Positions 1-8,130 of a stretch of 64,000 bases of DNA are shown piece by piece (positions within the stretch are counted from its first letter, which is position 1; each line of letters opens with the position of its first letter). The notes under the pieces are model-generated. The model was not told the origin of the DNA. It ran no database searches and saw only the letters and a program-made list of their open reading frames with translations. Source of the stretch: Isachenkonia alkalipeptolytica (GTDB taxonomy: Bacteria > Bacillota > Clostridia > Peptostreptococcales > T1SED10-28). The DNA is taken from contig NZ_SUMG01000010.1 of the NCBI RefSeq assembly GCF_009910325.1, positions 1 to 64,000 of the forward strand, in the 5' to 3' direction. The position numbers were made by a program, and so were the translations under genes.

Positions 1-30
1 GCGTATGACATTGGCATAACTTCTACATAA

Positions 31-126
31 AACCGTGGGGCACACGGGGTTAGCTCGCTTATGCTGTAGCCGGTAGGCTACTCGAACGAGAAGCCCCCAC
101 TTCTATAAGTGGTGGGAGTATGTCAC
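31..126 (+). mobile_element. IS200/IS605-type right end with omegaRNA-like scaffold
   Basis: This 96-bp stretch matches a second copy at 23478-23573 with only five differences. It ends in a perfect hairpin (CCCCCACTT...AAGTGGTGGG) followed by GTATGTCAC. The GTGGG-CACACGGGG-TAGCTCGCT block is the kind of sequence found at the 3' end of tnpB genes and in their omegaRNA (reRNA) scaffold. The ten codons just before it (1-30) stay open and end in TAA, so a tnpB-like gene may finish here, mostly outside the window. The insertion boundary is taken as the end of the shared sequence at 126. Family assignment rests on pattern recognition. Confidence 0.6.
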
Positions 127-435
127 CACCCTGTCGAATAAATGATTGTGCTGACTGATCAGCGCTCCCAGGGCGTGGGTGCAAAAATCATCGCAATCCC
201 CCCAGTCCCGGACGCTCCTTAATTCTGCACCAAAAACTGTATCTTCAAAAATGAGTTTGATTTTTTCAGCTTTCCCTTCCTCCACATCTTGCATTCCATT
301 AGCTTCTTTAAATTCCTTCCAAAATGACATCGGAATATCAATGCCGTACTTAAAAACCGAGTCATCCACCTTCTTGACACCAATTAGCCCCTCTTTTCCC
401 TCAGGTTTCCTCCAGCTTGCGGCTTTTTTTGCCAT
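103..435 (-). CDS. hypothetical protein with its 3' end replaced by an IS605 end
   Basis: A 110-residue soluble protein that I do not recognise. It starts MAKKAASWRKPEGKEG; the ribosome site AAGGAGG lies 7 bases before the second of two adjacent ATGs, so that ATG was chosen. The middle is rich in charged and aromatic residues with no membrane segment. The last codons (TYSHHL plus stop) lie inside the IS605 right end at 31-126 read backwards, so the native C-terminus has been lost and the present stop is supplied by the element. It is either a truncated gene that is still expressed or a pseudogene. Confidence 0.5.
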   Translation of the reverse strand: MAKKAASWRKPEGKEGLIGVKKVDDSVFKYGIDIPMSFWKEFKEANGMQDVEEGKAEKIKLIFEDTVFGAELRSVRDWGDCDDFCTHALGALISQHNHLFDRVVTYSHHL

Positions 436-700
436 CATTTTACCTCCTTGAAAAAAATGACTTGTTATTATTACTATATTCGATTTTTATTCTATTTTTT
501 CCTTCTCATTATCAGAATCTATTAAGACAAAATTTTGTTTATTAGCAACTGGATATTCCGCTCATAATTGGATCACCTGTCCGGTCATTCTGTACCGCTA
601 TATTATAAGATCATTCTGCTTAAAGAAATAACCCACTCAGATTTTCTCTAACCTCGGTAACGTTCCGTAGCTAGAAAATATCTAGGTGGGTTGCATAATT

Positions 701-1648
701 TTATCTAGTTTTCCATAATGCCATTGGATGGTTCTTTATACGGTCCAGAATTTTTTTATCTTCAAATAGAAGCTCTGGAATGTATTCTCCACTTTCAAAA
801 CTATCCAAGAACTCTTTCTCTTCCTTTGTAAGAACCATCAATTCAGAAGTGTACTCTTTGACAAGCTTCTTAGCGGATTCCAACTCAAAATCATCTTTCC
901 TTTTAATCACTGGAAGGAGATCCGTTTTAATCTTTCTTTGGGTAATGGAATCGATGGCTTTAGTGTCAAAGGTCTTATTAATATCTTTAGCAGATACGGC
1001 AGCATAGAATATAACGCACTTTTTTAACATTTCTCCTTCTGACTCATCGAAGAGTCCAAAATGGATCATGTTTCTAGCATCATATAAATCTCTAGCTGCG
1101 GCTCTGCTTAGCAGTGCATTAATTTTGCTTCCGTATATCTCAATCGGAGCTAAGCACTTGACCTTGTATTCACTGGAGAAATGCTCAGTGATAATTGGCC
1201 TTTCCTCGGCTTCAAGTACATGAGATCTTAAAGAGTAATTGATTTCAATTTTAATGTTATCTTTGTTCCCACTAGCTCCCATGTAGTCATAAACCCAGGA
1301 ATCAAGGGTATGGGGATTCTTTGTCCTTGGGTTTTTAGAATATCCTTGGGAAACCATATAACGATCAATGGTAGTGTTAATGACTTCTCGACTTTCAATC
1401 ATCTGTTGTCTACTGTTGGGGATTAAATAATCCAAGTCTATATCTACAGAAAGACGTGGCAAGTTGAAAATTGTTAGATTAATAGCCGTCCCACCCTTTA
1501 ATGCGAGACTATCTTTAAGAACCGGATTTGTATTGAGATACTCCAAAACATCTGCAAGTCTTGTAACTTTTTCTAATGTATCCCTCACAAATCCTAGTTC
1601 TTCAGCTTTTTTCCCTAAATATATAATGTCGTAATTAGACAAGTACAT
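701..1648 (-). CDS. abiEii: AbiEii-type nucleotidyltransferase toxin
   Basis: Toxin half of an AbiE (type IV) toxin-antitoxin pair. Members of this family belong to the DNA polymerase beta-like nucleotidyltransferase superfamily and stop growth when the antitoxin fails, giving abortive infection of phage-infected cells. The fold signature is visible near the N-terminus: LKGGTAINL at about residues 50-58, then RLSVDIDLDY at about 65-74 with the paired metal-binding aspartates. Length (about 316 residues) is normal. The start ATG at 1648 sits just behind AGGTG and lies inside the end of the antitoxin gene, so the two reading frames overlap by 14 bases and are translationally coupled. The gene is AT-rich like the rest of the island. 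Confidence 0.88.
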   Translation of the reverse strand: MYLSNYDIIYLGKKAEELGFVRDTLEKVTRLADVLEYLNTNPVLKDSLALKGGTAINLTIFNLPRLSVDIDLDYLIPNSRQQMIESREVINTTIDRYMVSQGYSKNPRTKNPHTLDSWVYDYMGASGNKDNIKIEINYSLRSHVLEAEERPIITEHFSSEYKVKCLAPIEIYGSKINALLSRAAARDLYDARNMIHFGLFDESEGEMLKKCVIFYAAVSAKDINKTFDTKAIDSITQRKIKTDLLPVIKRKDDFELESAKKLVKEYTSELMVLTKEEKEFLDSFESGEYIPELLFEDKKILDRIKNHPMALWKTR

Positions 1649-2402
1649 CGCCACCTTGATCGGTTATTTCAAATAGCTCTTCCGGCACCATCAGTTCCCA
1701 TTCACTGTTATAGCTGCTTTCCCCTTTCAACTCACTAACCAGGTATCTTCGGCTTTTTCCTATTTTATCTTTGCAGTATTCTATAAACTCCTTTGATAAC
1801 TGCATCTCTTTTCGGTAATGATCGAGGAGATATCCTACCCGTTGATAAAGTCCCTGGGTATCATATATATCAAGATATCGCTTCAGTTTCTTTTCATCCA
1901 AGTGATGGATGCCTTCCAGGCAGTTCAGCAGTTCTTCAAACCCACCTATTTTGTTAAAATCCCTTATGCTGTCAACAACTGTCCGTTCCAGATCAGTTAT
2001 TTTAACCCCGGTGGTGTTCTTTACTTCAACAACACCCTCGCTCATCCTAGATGCAACATATTTATAAGTGGTATGACCATACTCGAAGTGATTGAACTTC
2101 GTTTCAGATGAAACATACACTTCATAAAAAACTTGGTTTGCCAGTCCATAATATTCAAAGGCACTATGGTGAGAAATATAAGCAGTATCAGTTATAGCAC
2201 AGGCGATTTGGTATCGAGTAGCTACCACCTGCCCTGTTGTTGGATTGACCACAGAGTAGATATTTTTTCGTATCTTTTTGACTAGACCTTTTTTCATTAA
2301 ACGGTCCACCTGAGAATAAGCCGTTTTCTCATTTCCAGTCAGTTTTTTTACATCTTCTATGGTGAAAACAGGGTGTTTAGCCAGTTCAGTATAGACATTC
2401 AC
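1635..2402 (-). CDS. abiEi: AbiEi-type antitoxin / transcriptional regulator
   Basis: Antitoxin half of the AbiE pair; family members combine an N-terminal winged helix that binds the operon's own promoter with a C-terminal antitoxin domain. The winged helix is seen in the first 60 residues (TELAKHPVFTIEDVKKLTG ... VDRLMKKGLVKKIRKNIY), followed by the typical ISHHSAFEYYGL block. The open frame runs further upstream to an ATG at 2465, but GTG at 2402 is preferred: it has AGAGGTGA six bases ahead, starts directly at the winged helix, and leaves the triplicated promoter repeats outside the gene. The protein is then 255 residues. It overlaps the toxin gene downstream. Confidence 0.87.
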   Translation of the reverse strand: MNVYTELAKHPVFTIEDVKKLTGNEKTAYSQVDRLMKKGLVKKIRKNIYSVVNPTTGQVVATRYQIACAITDTAYISHHSAFEYYGLANQVFYEVYVSSETKFNHFEYGHTTYKYVASRMSEGVVEVKNTTGVKITDLERTVVDSIRDFNKIGGFEELLNCLEGIHHLDEKKLKRYLDIYDTQGLYQRVGYLLDHYRKEMQLSKEFIEYCKDKIGKSRRYLVSELKGESSYNSEWELMVPEELFEITDQGGDVLV

Positions 2403-2404
2403 TT

Positions 2405-2734
2405 TTCTCACCTCTCTTTTTATTTTTGTCACGTTTTTCTTTGTATTCAATGAATAACGTTCCATTATTAAAACATTATGCCCGTTTCAAAAGTCAATAT
2501 TCATCTTTTTTTAATTTTAGCACGTTATTCTCTATTTGTAAAGAATATCATTCCATTATTAAAAACAATCCTATTCGAGACCTAACATTCGGAACCATTT
2601 CCATTTTCGCTCCGTTTGTTTGAGATATAAAAAACCACCAAGTAGCTTGATCATAGTAATCAGACAACTCAGTGAGCTTTTTAATTTTGTCATGATTTTC
2701 TTTATTTTTGAAAAATAACGTTCCATTATTAAAA
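2405..2734 (-). repeat. three degenerate direct repeats in the abiE promoter region
   Basis: Three copies of a ~57-bp unit lie at about 2405-2473, 2505-2565 and 2682-2734. All read TTTTAATAATGGAA near one end (minus strand) and GTGACAAAAxTAAAAA or similar at the other. Each contains an interrupted palindrome AATAA-CGTTCCA-TTATT or a close variant. The middle copy contains the best promoter. A unit of this kind repeated in front of an autoregulating AbiEi protein suggests several operator sites. Confidence 0.75.
2514..2542 (-). promoter_or_regulatory. probable abiE promoter
   Basis: On the minus strand TTTACA (2542-2537), 17 bases, then TAAAAT (2519-2514). It lies in the middle of the three repeats, about 105 bases before the abiEi start. 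The copy nearest the gene has a weaker equivalent (TTGAAT, 17 bases, AAAAAT). Confidence 0.55.
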
Positions 2735-2829
2735 AATCATCATGTACCACCAATAAGCTTATATAATCAATCTGAACTTATCTTTTTATTCCAACCCAGT
2801 GTTGCCTTCATTCTTCCATTTTTCACTAC

Positions 2830-3109
2830 CTATTGCCCCAACATCATATACCCTTCAAATAAAAATCGTATTTTATCAATCACCTTTTCCCCATGGTAAT
2901 GGCCACAATACCACTTTTCAAAGGTCAGCTTCTCAAAAATCTCATCTAACCATATCTCTGTGCTGTTATCCACCGTACTCTGATCGATCATGAATACTCC
3001 CACCACTTATTATCATCATATCATCTTTTGTGGTCTGCTGCTCTTCCAAGAAACGTTTTATTCTTTCAAACCTGCCATGGGTATCACCTGTTAGATAAAT
3101 CAATGGCAT
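2830..3109 (-). pseudogene. metallophosphoesterase remnant with internal deletion
   Basis: Two pieces of a calcineurin-like phosphoesterase remain. The N-terminal piece reads IYLTGDTHGRFERIKRF, with the GDxHG metal motif, directly behind AAAGGAGG. The C-terminal piece reads EKLTFEKWYCGHYHGEKV in another frame, with the late GHYHG metal motif, and ends at the TAG at 2830. The core between them, normally 100 or more residues, is missing. At the joint lies TAAGTGGTGGGAGTA (2995-3009 reversed), identical to part of the IS605 right ends in this window. The gene follows an intact small gene by 11 bases and was probably co-transcribed with it. Confidence 0.7.
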
Positions 3110-3120
3110 CCCTCCTTTGA

Positions 3121-3405
3121 CTAAAGCAAATCCACATTACCATTATAAATTTCTACAAGATACGCATACTCTTTTTCAATTTTCTCCCTGAACTCCTCTT
3201 CCGGTAACACATCATAAAGACTGGCCCCTTCTTCTACTAAACATCGGTAAATAAAATCCGCAATTTCACGATCTTCCTTTACGAGCTTATTATATCGAAA
3301 CCCTACTTCATGGGAAAAGTCCATTCCATAGCTGTAGGAGTCACTTTTTCCCTCTAAGTAATCTTTTGTCATATGCATTAAGAACTCAATGTTTGACTGC
3401 TTCAT
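3121..3405 (-). CDS. hypothetical acidic protein upstream of broken phosphoesterase
   Basis: A 94-residue protein, mostly helical and acidic, with no motif I recognise (KLVKEDREIADFIYRCLVEEG in the middle). The start ATG has GAGGG eight bases ahead. The stop lies only about 11 bases before the start of the phosphoesterase remnant, so the two formed an operon. Its role was probably tied to that enzyme; this is inferred from position only. Confidence 0.6.
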   Translation of the reverse strand: MKQSNIEFLMHMTKDYLEGKSDSYSYGMDFSHEVGFRYNKLVKEDREIADFIYRCLVEEGASLYDVLPEEEFREKIEKEYAYLVEIYNGNVDLL

Positions 3406-3476
3406 CTTTCTATCCCTCTTTCATGATTTAATCCAAACAGCACTTCTTGTGCTTTTTCCTCAACAACAAATCAAAT

Positions 3477-4112
3477 TCACCATGAACATTCCTCCGGATC
3501 CCGATGCTCCACGGCCATTTCATCTACCCAATCTTCCTCGATGTACACCATCTTGTTCCGCACTTCCACCTTCCGTTTAGGACCGGCTTTATACAGCTTA
3601 CAATTAAGTGGACCATAACAGAATGTCTCAAACCGATATTTCTTCTTACCTCTAGGATTCCAGTTATCAATAATAATCTCAACAGGCATCCTAGCTCCCC
3701 ACATACAGCTGATACACTTAGTGTCATAAGTCCTAGCTGCAAGTCTTCGGTGTCCTCTTTGTCTGTAAACTTCCAGAGCAGGCGGGACCAGTTCCCATGG
3801 CGATGATGTGCTACCAGTGGTCCCTTTTGAGAGGAGTTTAAGTTTGGAGACTTTATGAAATTCAGCCGGCTCCATATCTGGATCCGGTACAGGAACGCAG
3901 GCCTCCGATATAACATCATTTACTTTAAACTCATGTTTCGCTTGAGCGGCTTTTTCGATGCCTATGGAGAAGGTAGACTTAGTGTTGACCAGCTCGCCTT
4001 TTAAAGTGATCGCATATCCCAGGTATGTATGGGAGGCTTCATCGAAGGACCTGGTTAGGCGAATGCGAGGTTGGATTGATATTATAGTACCTTTGAAGGT
4101 TGATTTATTCAT
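3477..4112 (-). CDS. conserved-type hypothetical protein with cysteine pairs
   Basis: A 211-residue protein. The first ~100 residues (KGTIISIQPRIRLTRSFD ... YLGYAITLKG) look like a small beta-barrel of OB-fold type; this is a guess from residue pattern. The C-terminal part carries CISCMWG and then CYGPLNCKLYKAGPKRKV, four or five cysteines that could hold a zinc ion. The start at 4112 has AAGGAGG 11 bases ahead; an upstream in-frame ATG at 4190 has no such site. No family recognised. It sits alone between the toxin-antitoxin area and the helicase gene. Confidence 0.6.
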   Translation of the reverse strand: MNKSTFKGTIISIQPRIRLTRSFDEASHTYLGYAITLKGELVNTKSTFSIGIEKAAQAKHEFKVNDVISEACVPVPDPDMEPAEFHKVSKLKLLSKGTTGSTSSPWELVPPALEVYRQRGHRRLAARTYDTKCISCMWGARMPVEIIIDNWNPRGKKKYRFETFCYGPLNCKLYKAGPKRKVEVRNKMVYIEEDWVDEMAVEHRDPEECSW

Positions 4113-4299
4113 GATGGTTCCGGCCTCCTTTGTTAGGATCGCTATTAAAAACTCATCGGTCGCTATAGAATATCCGCATCTATTCTCCACCCTACGTCCG
4201 ATAAGATAACCGCCCTTATGTTATTTTACAATGAAAACTAACCCACATCTCAGGGTAATATCCCCTCTATCTCTCGTCTATATGACCTTACGTCAAGTT

Positions 4300-7200
4300 T
4301 TAACCCTCTTTCGAAGTAATATACTCATACATTTCATGGGGTACCGGGCTTTTCAGCTTGAGCATCATCTTCACAACGGATACGGATTTCCCATTATCAG
4401 TATCCATTTTTTGTTCTTCAAACTGCTCTACTAAAGGCTCTGTATCTCCCATATAGTAAAATTCAAACCCTTCATCATTGTGTTTCTTTACAAATAAAGG
4501 TAGTCTCATCTCATGCTCTTTATAATTTCCAATTGTCCTAACGTCTTTACTATCTAACTTTCGCCGGGACTTCGACATCCACTGAAAAAGATCCGGTGTG
4601 ATGAATCGATCTTCGTATTTTGTGGTGCTGCTGATGTCTTCTTCTTTGTGATAATTTACAAAAATCGCGCAGTCTTTATGATCTTTACTGATCATATATC
4701 CCCCAACATTTTGCGCTAGAGGATTTTCATCCCATCCTAGAATTCGAAATACATCTTTCCTCGCGTATTTACGGTAAAGCACGAACCCGTCAATATCTTT
4801 AGAAGGGTTATAATCCTTTTGGAAACTATAGATCCCATAAGATAATTGATCGAGAAAACATTCTTTGAAGACCGGATGTTGTAAGTGGTTTATAAATTCA
4901 TTGCTGAAGGCTAGCACACCCTCAACTTCGTATCTCTTTTGATCTAAAATTTGAATGTTATATTTTTCGTTGATTGGTATTAGTTTTCCCTCAAAGCGCT
5001 CCTTCATAAACTGCAGATTAATGTTAATTACTGCGGATGTTAGTTTTTTCTCCGTTAAATTATTAAGGTAATCACAAGCCAAGGAACTTTCCATCAATTC
5101 TTTTTTACTAATTTCATTTGTGCTTATTTCATCGATACGAACTTCTTGATTTCCCTGAACATCAACATAGGCTTGACTGCTTTTTTCTACGTTTATTCCC
5201 AGCAGTGCCTCAAGGACGAAAAGTTCTTCGTAGCGCTTTCCGTTTGCCACATGTAAACTGAAAAATTCCAACACTTTTTTGGCTTTTTCATCTAACTGAT
5301 CTTGGTAAGTTTCCTCTCGTAAACTCAGATAATTATAATAAGAGTTGGAATATCGAACATAGAGCATGGGATCCCGGGAACCATGTGCTACAAAATCCAT
5401 CATCATGGGGACTTTCCCTAGTTTGAATTTTAATAGATCATAATCTCTATCCAAATCTTTTTTCAACTGCATATTTGCAGTATCAATGGCTTTGAAAATT
5501 TCTTCCTTAGCAATTCGATCAAAATTAATCGAAGATGCACCGGGGATTTCCGTGCTTCCTGTAGCTACTAATTTTCGAAGCCGATCTTTGCTATAACTTC
5601 CGTCGCCATAAAGGGCTACGGGGATTAAGTAATTGTTTTGATAGTTTCCGATAAAATCAATCACGGTCAGGTATTCCTTCCCTTGTGTTTTCCGTAACCC
5701 CCGCCCTAGTTGCTGAACAAACACGATTGCAGATTGAGTCGGTCGAAGCATTATTATTTGATTAACTTTTGGAATATCGATTCCTTCATTAAAGATATCC
5801 ACAGTGAAAATATAGTCCAGTTTATCGGTCTCTTCTTCCATTTCCAAACGCTCTATGGCAGCTTCTCGGCCTTCTTCCGAGTCTTTACCGGTGAGAGCTA
5901 TGGTGTTAAATCCACGTTTATTAAATTTTCGAGATAGTTCTTCAGCCACATTGGTCAGATTGCAAAATACCAGCCCATGAATCTTTCCGTTGTCGGTACC
6001 GTAGAACTTCGATTTATCAATAATTTGCTTCACACGTTCCCCTGAAGTCAGTTTATCAAAGGATACTTCCTTGGAATCTCCTTCCACATCAACACTTACA
6101 TCCGTTACCCCATAATAATGAAAAGGGCAAAGCATGTTCTCATCCAACGCCCGATGAAGTCGTACTTCAAAGGCAATATTATGATCAAAATCCTTAAACA
6201 CGTTGTATCCATCGGTCCGTTCAGGGGTTGCGGTCATCCCTAACAAAAATTTCGGTTTGAAATAGGATAAAATCTTTTGATAGGTAGCGGCGCCTGCATG
6301 ATGAGATTCATCAATTACGATATAGTCAAAGGTCGATGGATCAAAGATTTTTAGGTTATACTCTTTCGAAAGGGTTTGTACCGTCGAGAACACAAAATCC
6401 TTATCCGTGTCTTTATGTCCACCGGAGAATAGGCCCATGGATTTCAAACTTCCAAAGACCTCTTTATAACTATTCATCGCTGCTCTTGCGATGTTCCCTC
6501 TATGTACTACAAATAATAATCGTTCAGGATTAAAATTTTGCGCATCAAATACGGATAAATAAGTTTTCCCAGTGCCTGTGGCAGAAATAATCATCGCTTT
6601 ATCCTGTTTGGGCTTACCATCAAATCCTCGGCGAATTTTTGTTAGGTTTTCCATTGCCTCATACTGCATGGGATTGGGTTTTAGCGTGCTTATAAAATCC
6701 GTGGTATAACCGTTATTTGTTTGATATCCAGAATCTGCAGTATAATCGAGCTGGTCTTCCGCAGCAGGCAACCGATGTTCTGCAACCTGTTCTTTAGGTG
6801 CGATCTGTAATGGTCCTTGATGAATATAAATCTTTTCATAGGCTTTTATGTAACGATCATCGACTTTTTTTGATTGATGATATTCCTGATAGAATATTTC
6901 TAAGGAGTCCTCAATCAGTTTGGAATGCTCCATACCCACTACATATAGGTTCCACTCTTTATTGGTGGTCAGGGCAGGTGCCGTTAAGTTGCTACTACCG
7001 ACGATCATGGAATAGTGGGTGGGATATTTAAAGAAATATCCCTTGGCATGAAAGTCCCCATTGGTCACAATTCGTAGATCAATATTATCAAACTGTAATA
7101 AGGATTTAAGGGCTTCCGGTTCCGTAAAGTTTAAATACTGAGAAACTAATACTTCTCCCCGCACCCCTTTTTGCTGCAGTTCTTCTAAGGTATTGATTAA

Positions 7201-7401
7201 TACCGCCACGCCGCTCTTCGACAAAAAAGCCACGGAAAATACAAAGGATTCACAGTGGCGGAGTTCATAGAGTAAGGTCGATAGAATTTTCTTCTTTTCC
7301 TTTTTATCATTTACAATCAGCTTCGGTTGGTAATAACTAAAGGAGCCAAGATTCTTATCCATAAATCCGGTTTTTAGGGACTTGAGTAGTTCTGATTCCA
7401 T
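4300..7401 (-). CDS. PLD-domain / SF2 helicase / DUF3427 protein
   Basis: A 1033-residue multidomain protein. Residues ~30-160 form a phospholipase D-type nuclease domain (DFHAKGYFF at ~116-124 and GSSNLTAPALTTNKEWN at ~135-151). Residues ~240-600 are a superfamily 2 helicase with Walker A ATGTGKTYL (~274), DESHH (~364), TATPERTDG, and motif VI QLGRGLRKTQG. The remaining C-terminal ~430 residues correspond to the DUF3427 region found behind this helicase type. It resembles the helicase-nuclease proteins common in defence islands, acting on DNA with ATP. A MutT-like gene starts 44 bases upstream on the same strand and is probably its operon partner. A role in phage defence is inferred from architecture and location. 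A good ribosome site (GAGGAG) precedes the ATG. Confidence 0.88.
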   Translation of the reverse strand: MESELLKSLKTGFMDKNLGSFSYYQPKLIVNDKKEKKKILSTLLYELRHCESFVFSVAFLSKSGVAVLINTLEELQQKGVRGEVLVSQYLNFTEPEALKSLLQFDNIDLRIVTNGDFHAKGYFFKYPTHYSMIVGSSNLTAPALTTNKEWNLYVVGMEHSKLIEDSLEIFYQEYHQSKKVDDRYIKAYEKIYIHQGPLQIAPKEQVAEHRLPAAEDQLDYTADSGYQTNNGYTTDFISTLKPNPMQYEAMENLTKIRRGFDGKPKQDKAMIISATGTGKTYLSVFDAQNFNPERLLFVVHRGNIARAAMNSYKEVFGSLKSMGLFSGGHKDTDKDFVFSTVQTLSKEYNLKIFDPSTFDYIVIDESHHAGAATYQKILSYFKPKFLLGMTATPERTDGYNVFKDFDHNIAFEVRLHRALDENMLCPFHYYGVTDVSVDVEGDSKEVSFDKLTSGERVKQIIDKSKFYGTDNGKIHGLVFCNLTNVAEELSRKFNKRGFNTIALTGKDSEEGREAAIERLEMEEETDKLDYIFTVDIFNEGIDIPKVNQIIMLRPTQSAIVFVQQLGRGLRKTQGKEYLTVIDFIGNYQNNYLIPVALYGDGSYSKDRLRKLVATGSTEIPGASSINFDRIAKEEIFKAIDTANMQLKKDLDRDYDLLKFKLGKVPMMMDFVAHGSRDPMLYVRYSNSYYNYLSLREETYQDQLDEKAKKVLEFFSLHVANGKRYEELFVLEALLGINVEKSSQAYVDVQGNQEVRIDEISTNEISKKELMESSLACDYLNNLTEKKLTSAVININLQFMKERFEGKLIPINEKYNIQILDQKRYEVEGVLAFSNEFINHLQHPVFKECFLDQLSYGIYSFQKDYNPSKDIDGFVLYRKYARKDVFRILGWDENPLAQNVGGYMISKDHKDCAIFVNYHKEEDISSTTKYEDRFITPDLFQWMSKSRRKLDSKDVRTIGNYKEHEMRLPLFVKKHNDEGFEFYYMGDTEPLVEQFEEQKMDTDNGKSVSVVKMMLKLKSPVPHEMYEYITSKEG

Positions 7402-7445
7402 AATTTAGTCTCCTCTACGTAAGTTTGTAAAATCTCTAGAAGCTC

Positions 7446-7844
7446 TTATAATACTTTCTCGGTCAAACTTTTTACGATGGGAACATCAGCCATTGCCCAG
7501 TCTACACTGTATAAATCATCAGGCGAAAGCCACTGATAGTTTTGATGTTCGTAAAGCTTAATTTCCCCGCCCCGGCGTTTGCATAGATAGGTATGCATGA
7601 TAATTTTAAAATCCGGATACGTATGGTTTACGGTGATCAACTTTTGATTTACTTCTATTTCCATCCCTAACTCTTCTTTGATCTCCCTAACGAGAGCTAC
7701 TTCCTCAGTCTCTCCTTTTTCTACTTTTCCTCCGGGAAACTCATATTTGTTGGAAATATAGTTGTATTTATGTTGGCCCCTTTGGGTTGCAAGCACCTTT
7801 TGATCTTCCATTATTACTGCTGCCACAACTTCTACCGTTTTCAT
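7446..7844 (-). CDS. MutT-type Nudix (d)NTP pyrophosphohydrolase
   Basis: A 132-residue Nudix hydrolase. The Nudix box is complete: GGKVEKGETEEVALVREIKEELG. Family members close to this (MutT, 8-oxo-dGTP or (d)CTP diphosphatases) hydrolyse nucleoside triphosphates to monophosphates and pyrophosphate in the cytoplasm. The start ATG has AGGAGG seven bases ahead and a promoter at 7873-7901. It precedes the helicase gene by 44 bases, and the pairing suggests a shared function rather than simple pool cleaning. Confidence 0.88.
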   Translation of the reverse strand: MKTVEVVAAVIMEDQKVLATQRGQHKYNYISNKYEFPGGKVEKGETEEVALVREIKEELGMEIEVNQKLITVNHTYPDFKIIMHTYLCKRRGGEIKLYEHQNYQWLSPDDLYSVDWAMADVPIVKSLTEKVL

Positions 7845-7872
7845 GATATTGCCTCCTGTATTGTTTTACATT

Positions 7873-7901
7873 ATTATATCATATTGGTGACTAGAGCTAA
7901 A
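7873..7901 (-). promoter_or_regulatory. probable promoter of the Nudix-helicase operon
   Basis: On the minus strand TTTAGC, 17 bases, TATAAT (7878-7873). This places the transcript start about 20 bases before the Nudix ATG. Confidence 0.5.
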
Positions 7902-8097
7902 AATCTTCATGGGCTTCGGTTAAAATATACTGAAACCCACTAAGTGACTATCAATCCTTCTCGCCAGGTGATGGTTTTGTCTTCGATAGTAGTTTTGACG
8001 ACTTGAGCACTTCGCTTTGTTTTCCAGCCTAAAAACACCCCACCAAATAACCACGGTTAAGCTGGACTTTCGTAACCTCATTATGAGTTGGGAATTC

Positions 8098-8130
8098 AAG
8101 TGGCAAACAAAACGTCCCCTTGGCTTTATG
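8098..8130 (+). repeat. GGGGACGTTTTGTTTGCC family repeat
   Basis: Reads AAGTGGCAAACAAAACGTCC and continues CCTTGGCTT. The same core recurs at 19881-19903 (inverted), 20481-20505, 20521-20543 and 20579-20598. It covers the stop codon of the nitrilase-like gene. The rest of 7902-8097 shows no gene or RNA that I can identify. Confidence 0.6.

Noticed and set aside
2403-2465. N-terminal extension of AbiEi from the ATG at 2465
   Set aside because: It would translate one promoter repeat, has no ribosome site, and GTG at 2402 has AGAGGTGA at good spacing and fits the family start.
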